The notes beneath the pieces are model-generated. The model was not told the origin of the DNA, made no database searches, and saw only the letters and a program-made list of their open reading frames with translations. Positions 4,466-7,091 of a DNA stretch of 7,091 bases are shown one piece after another; the stretch's first letter is position 1; the number at the start of each line of letters is the position of its first letter. The position numbers and the translations under genes are program-made. This DNA comes from JBHOQX01 sp042408595 (lineage in GTDB: Bacteria; Chloroflexota; Chloroflexia; Chloroflexales; Roseiflexaceae), in NCBI GenBank assembly GCA_042408595.1, contig JBHOQX010000078.1, forward strand, positions 1-7,091, written 5' to 3'.

Positions 4466-6130
4466 TCACGCCGTCTTCACTGGGGCCGCCTGCTCCAGGC
4501 CCAGATCTTTGACGCTCTGCTCGCGCATCGCAAACTTCTGCACCTTGCCGGTCACGGTCATCGGAAAGGCATCGACGAATCGGACATAGCGCGGGATCTT
4601 GTAATGCGCGATCTGTCCGCGGCAGAACTCCCGAATCTCCTCCTCGCTGGCCGTCTCGCCCTCGCGCAGGATCACCCAGGCCATGATCTCCTCGCCGTAC
4701 TTCGCGTCCGGCACGCCGATCACCTGCACGTCGCGGATTTTCGGATGGGTATAGAGGAACTCCTCGATCTCGCGCGGGTAGACATTCTCACCACCGCGGA
4801 TGATCATGTCCTTGATACGCCCGACGATGTTGACATACCCCTCCTCGTCCATCACCGCCAGGTCGCCGGTGTGCATCCAGCGCGCCGGGTCGATCGCTTT
4901 CGCCGTCGCCTCTGGGTTGTCCCAGTAGCCGAGCATCACGCTGTAGCCGCGGGTGCACAGCTCGCCCGGCGTGCCGATCGGCACGACCGCCCCGCGCTCG
5001 TCCACGATCTTGACCTCCACGAACGGATGCACCTGCCCGACCGTGCCGACCTGCTTCTCCAGCGGCGCACCGATCCGCGTCTGGAAGCTCACCGGGCTGG
5101 TTTCGGTCATGCCATAGCAAATCTCGACATCGTGCATGTGCATCAGCGTCTTCACGCTCTTCATCACCTCAACCGGGCAGGGCGAGCCGGCCATCACGCC
5201 GGTGCGCAGGCTGCGCAGGTCGTAGTGGGCGAACTCCGGGTGGTTCAGCTCGGCGATAAACATGGTCGGGACGCCGTACAGCGCGGTGGCGCGCTCAGCC
5301 TGGACGGCTTCCAGCACCGCCTTTGGGTCGAAGCCGTCGCTCGGGTAGATCATCGTCGCGGCGTGGGTCATGCAGCCCAGGTTCCCCATGACCATACCGA
5401 AGCAATGGTAGAGCGGCACGGGGATGACCAGCCGGTCCTTGTCGGTGAAGTGCATCAGCTCGGCGACGAAGTAACCGTTGTTGAGGATGTTGTGATGGCT
5501 GAGGGTTGCGCCCTTGGGGTAGCCGGTGGTGCCGCTGGTGTACTGGATGTTGATCGGGTCGTCGAACTGCTGCTCGCGCTGGCGTTCGGCCAGGGCCGCG
5601 GGCGCCACGTCGTCCGCCTGGGCCAGCAGGTCGCCCCAGCTCAGCATCCCCGGCGCGCGCTCCTCGCCCAGGCGCACCACGGCGCGCAGCGGCGAGGCGG
5701 CCAGGTCGGGGTAAAGCTGCTGGATCATCGCGGTGTAGTCGGAGGTCTTGAAGCGCGGCGCGATCACCAGATAGCGGCAGCCGGACTGAGTGAGGGCGTA
5801 CTGCACTTCGTGCAGGCGGTAGGCAGGGTTGATGTTGACCAGGATGGCGCCGATCTTGGCGGTGGCGAACTGGGTGATCGCCCATTCGGCACAGTTCGGC
5901 GCCCAGATACCGACGCGCTCGCCCTTCGCCACGCCGAGCGCCATGAGCGCCCGGGCACAGCGGTCGACCTCGGCGCGCAGCGCGCGGTAGGTGTAGCGCA
6001 GCCCCTGGTGGCGCGAGACCAGCGCCTCGTTGTCCGGGTACTGCGCTGCGATCCGGTCGAACATGTCGCCGATGGTGATGCCGAGGAGCGGTTTGTCGCT
6101 CGTGCCGCTGACGTAGCTCAGCTTCGTCAT
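4466..6130 (-). CDS. AMP-forming acyl-CoA synthetase (fatty-acid--CoA ligase, FadD-like)
   Basis: A 554-residue ANL-superfamily enzyme that adenylates a carboxylic acid with ATP and transfers the acyl group to CoA, feeding beta-oxidation or lipid synthesis in the cytosol. All core motifs are present: P-loop YTSGTTGYPKG (197-207), YGMTET (339-344), TGD (421-423), the hinge and A8 loop GRIKDMIIRGGENVYPREIE (437-456) and the C-terminal catalytic Lys in TGKVQK (527-532, K529). Length is normal. Start: AAGGAGG (plus 6138-6144) lies 7 nt before the ATG at 6130; the adjacent ATG at 6133 would leave only 4 nt, and the longer frame to 6217 has no SD. Sequence style suggests a medium- or long-chain fatty acid substrate, but specificity cannot be read directly. 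It follows aat on the same strand after 168 bp and probably has its own promoter. Confidence 0.95.
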   Translation of the reverse strand: MTKLSYVSGTSDKPLLGITIGDMFDRIAAQYPDNEALVSRHQGLRYTYRALRAEVDRCARALMALGVAKGERVGIWAPNCAEWAITQFATAKIGAILVNINPAYRLHEVQYALTQSGCRYLVIAPRFKTSDYTAMIQQLYPDLAASPLRAVVRLGEERAPGMLSWGDLLAQADDVAPAALAERQREQQFDDPINIQYTSGTTGYPKGATLSHHNILNNGYFVAELMHFTDKDRLVIPVPLYHCFGMVMGNLGCMTHAATMIYPSDGFDPKAVLEAVQAERATALYGVPTMFIAELNHPEFAHYDLRSLRTGVMAGSPCPVEVMKSVKTLMHMHDVEICYGMTETSPVSFQTRIGAPLEKQVGTVGQVHPFVEVKIVDERGAVVPIGTPGELCTRGYSVMLGYWDNPEATAKAIDPARWMHTGDLAVMDEEGYVNIVGRIKDMIIRGGENVYPREIEEFLYTHPKIRDVQVIGVPDAKYGEEIMAWVILREGETASEEEIREFCRGQIAHYKIPRYVRFVDAFPMTVTGKVQKFAMREQSVKDLGLEQAAPVKTA

Positions 6131-6137
6131 CATCGAT

Positions 6138-6144
6138 CCTCCTT
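6138..6144 (-). promoter_or_regulatory. Ribosome binding site deciding the acyl-CoA synthetase start
   Basis: The minus strand reads AAGGAGG, a full anti-SD match. Two tandem ATG codons follow at 6133 and 6130, with spacings of 4 and 7 nt; the second is preferred. Confidence 0.8.
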
Positions 6145-6215
6145 GTGTCACGCGAAGGACGCGTCGCGCACGAAAGCGGTGGTATGCGAGCGCAGGGTGC
6201 GAACGGGATGCGATC

Positions 6216-6221
6216 ATTATA
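6216..6221 (-). promoter_or_regulatory. Candidate -10 of the acyl-CoA synthetase promoter
   Basis: The minus strand reads TATAAT (6221-6216), the only AT-rich patch in a GC-rich 168-bp gap. The region 16-18 bp upstream has no good TTGACA match, so an activator or a weak promoter is possible. A start about 7 bp on would give a leader of roughly 75-80 nt. Confidence 0.35.
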
Positions 6222-6298
6222 CTCGGTCTGCCGCCGCTGTGCCCTCCCTGGGCGCCGCTGCGCCTCCGTTCCCTCCCGGCGGCTCGACCTGGAATGGC

Positions 6299-6901
6299 TC
6301 AAAACACCGCGTCAACCGCCAGCGCATGCGCCAGGCGGCGGCGGTACTCGCGGCGTGGGATCTCGATCGTGCCGAACTGGAGCATGTGCGTGCCGACGAT
6401 GTACTGCGAGTCGAGCAGGACGAACCCGCCGCGCCGCAGGCGCGCGACCAGATGCACCAGCGCGACCTTGCTGGCGTCCCGCTCGCGGCTGAACATGCTC
6501 TCGCCGGCGAAGAGGCCGTGCAACGCCACGCCATAGAGCCCGCCGGCCAGCCGGCCGTCGCGCCAGACTTCGACGCTGTGGGCGAAGCCGAGCTCGTGAA
6601 GGCGCAGGTAGGCGGCGCGCATCTCGGCATTGATCCAGGTCGTCTCGCGGCCTGGAGCGGGCGCGGCGCAGCCGTCGATCACTGCGGCGAAGGCGGTGTC
6701 CACGCGGATCTCCCAGCCGCCGTTGCGCACAGTGCGCGCCAGCCGCCGCGGGACGTGAAAGGCGTCCAGCGGGATGATCGCCCGCGGGTCCGGGTCGTAG
6801 AAGGCGATCGCGCCGTCTTCGTCGGGCATCGGGAAGAGGCCCTGCGAGTAGGCCCAGATCAGGACTTCGGGGGAGAGCTTCACCGGTGATGCATGCGACA
6901 T
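6299..6901 (-). CDS. aat: Leucyl/phenylalanyl-tRNA--protein transferase
   Basis: A 200-residue protein of the typical Aat length. Aat moves Leu or Phe from aminoacyl-tRNA to the N-terminus of proteins starting with Arg or Lys, marking them for ClpS/ClpAP degradation (N-end rule), in the cytosol. Family features in order: the opening LIWAYSQGLFPM, FYDPDPRAIIPLDAFHVPRRL (the WWSPxPR-type segment), TWINAEMRAAYLRLHELGFAHSVEVW, the GNAT-fold core GGLYGVALHGLFAGESMFSRERDASKVAL, then GGFVLLDSQYIVGTHMLQFGTIEIPR. I see no interruption. Start at ATG 6901 lacks a clear SD; the family usually begins only a few residues before LSPEVLIWAY, so this start fits by length, and leaderless translation is possible. 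Confidence 0.95.
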   Translation of the reverse strand: MSHASPVKLSPEVLIWAYSQGLFPMPDEDGAIAFYDPDPRAIIPLDAFHVPRRLARTVRNGGWEIRVDTAFAAVIDGCAAPAPGRETTWINAEMRAAYLRLHELGFAHSVEVWRDGRLAGGLYGVALHGLFAGESMFSRERDASKVALVHLVARLRRGGFVLLDSQYIVGTHMLQFGTIEIPRREYRRRLAHALAVDAVF

Positions 6902-6978
6902 AGATTGGGTATCGATCGGCGCTTCTGAGCGCGTGTCGTACGCTGCGCGGCTATAGCCTGCTGTACTAAAACCTAAAT

Positions 6979-6996
6979 CGGCATGGTATCATGCCG
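6979..6996. repeat. Perfect 7-bp-stem hairpin before the right-edge transposase
   Basis: CGGCATG (6979-6985) and CATGCCG (6990-6996) pair completely around a GTAT loop. It lies immediately before, and overlaps one possible start (6991) of, the transposase frame. Such 5' hairpins can hide the start codon when transcription enters an insertion sequence from outside; that role is inferred from position only. Confidence 0.6.
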
Positions 6997-6999
6997 GCT

Positions 7000-7091
7000 A
7001 TGAGTACAGAACGCAAACCGACCGATTGGCGCGAAGGGCGCCGGTTGCGCGCCTGGGAGTTGCACGAACAGGGCTGGCAGAATAAGCAGAT
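7000..7091 (+). CDS. IS630-like transposase, N-terminal fragment cut by window edge
   Basis: From the ATG at 7000 (another in-frame ATG lies at 6991) the frame is open to the end of the window: 30 residues beginning MSTERKPTDWREGRRLRAWELHEQ and continuing GWQNKQ. The basic opening followed by an RRLRAWELHEQGW helix is the usual start of the helix-turn-helix domain in IS630-superfamily transposases, where the next residues normally form the recognition helix. Only 30 residues are visible and the DDE domain lies outside, so neither the family nor the intactness of the element can be confirmed. I cannot place its terminal repeat; IS630 elements target TA, and a TA occurs at 6964-6965 among others. 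Confidence 0.6.
   Translation, partial: MSTERKPTDWREGRRLRAWELHEQGWQNKQ

Noticed and set aside
6131..6298. Riboswitch or T-box leader before the acyl-CoA synthetase
   Set aside because: The leader has no recognisable conserved riboswitch core or terminator hairpin; only a -10-like site and the SD stand out.
4115..6889. A 924-codon open frame on the plus strand across the acyl-CoA synthetase and aat genes
   Set aside because: It is antisense to two clear gene families. Its product is rich in His, Arg, Asp and Ala with no recognisable domain, as expected from the complement of GC-rich codons, and it runs through the intergenic gap without any gene signal.

Overview
The window is a GC-rich chromosomal segment. 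Best guess is a filamentous anoxygenic-type Chloroflexota (Roseiflexus/Chloroflexus/Kouleothrix-like). That guess rests on the style of the GH31, ThrH, Aat and IS1-family proteins and on the 37-bp CRISPR repeat ending in GAAAC; it is an inference from remembered family resemblance, not a computed placement.

Layout, left to right. Bases 1-834 are the trailer-side end of a CRISPR array: 12 identical 37-bp repeats and 11 spacers, running off the left edge, with no cas gene in view. Bases 835-1500 hold no intact gene. On the minus strand they carry a possible 23-codon 5' stub of another gene (SD at 915-919, start at 904) cut off by the last repeat, and a decayed GH31 alpha-glycosidase (signal peptide, one in-frame stop, internal deletion, frameshift). 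Next comes a divergent pair: a MarR-type repressor (1500-1946, minus) and a single-domain cupin (2037-2519, plus). They share a 90-bp intergenic region with a near-consensus sigma70 promoter, an overlapping opposite -10 and a 13-bp inverted repeat, a classic self- and neighbour-controlled arrangement.

Bases 2526-3925 (minus) are a wrecked thrH (HAD-family phosphoserine phosphatase/homoserine kinase). It has a one-base frameshift near 2958-2966 and a damaged N-terminus, and it is split by an 811-bp IS1-family element (3016-3826). The element has 13-bp perfect terminal inverted repeats and a perfect 9-bp target duplication. Its two transposase frames are joined by an A7 slippery run, and a second, non-programmed frameshift kills the DDE domain. 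Upstream of thrH, and now reading into its remains, is a small gene (start 4315, minus). Its N-terminal ~65 residues resemble the short helical effector-associated/adaptor modules of bacterial conflict (NACHT/TIR/CHAT-type) proteins, followed by a Pro/Ala linker and a Gly/Val/Asn-rich strand-like segment. This is the least ordinary protein in the window.

Bases 4466-6130 (minus) encode an intact 554-aa AMP-forming acyl-CoA synthetase with all adenylation motifs, and 6299-6901 (minus) encode Aat, leucyl/phenylalanyl-tRNA--protein transferase of the N-end rule pathway. At the right edge (from about 7000, plus) begins a transposase whose first 30 residues look like the helix-turn-helix head of IS630-type elements, preceded by a perfect 7-bp-stem hairpin.

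Overall, the right half contains two healthy housekeeping genes. The left and centre are an accessory, decaying zone: CRISPR array, at least two pseudogenes, one insertion sequence with clean target duplication, an orphan conflict-type adaptor, and the edge of a second insertion sequence. I saw no complete new multi-gene system. The 135 bp at 4331-4465 and the 168 bp at 6131-6298 contain no gene; the latter carries a candidate promoter and the SD of the acyl-CoA synthetase.
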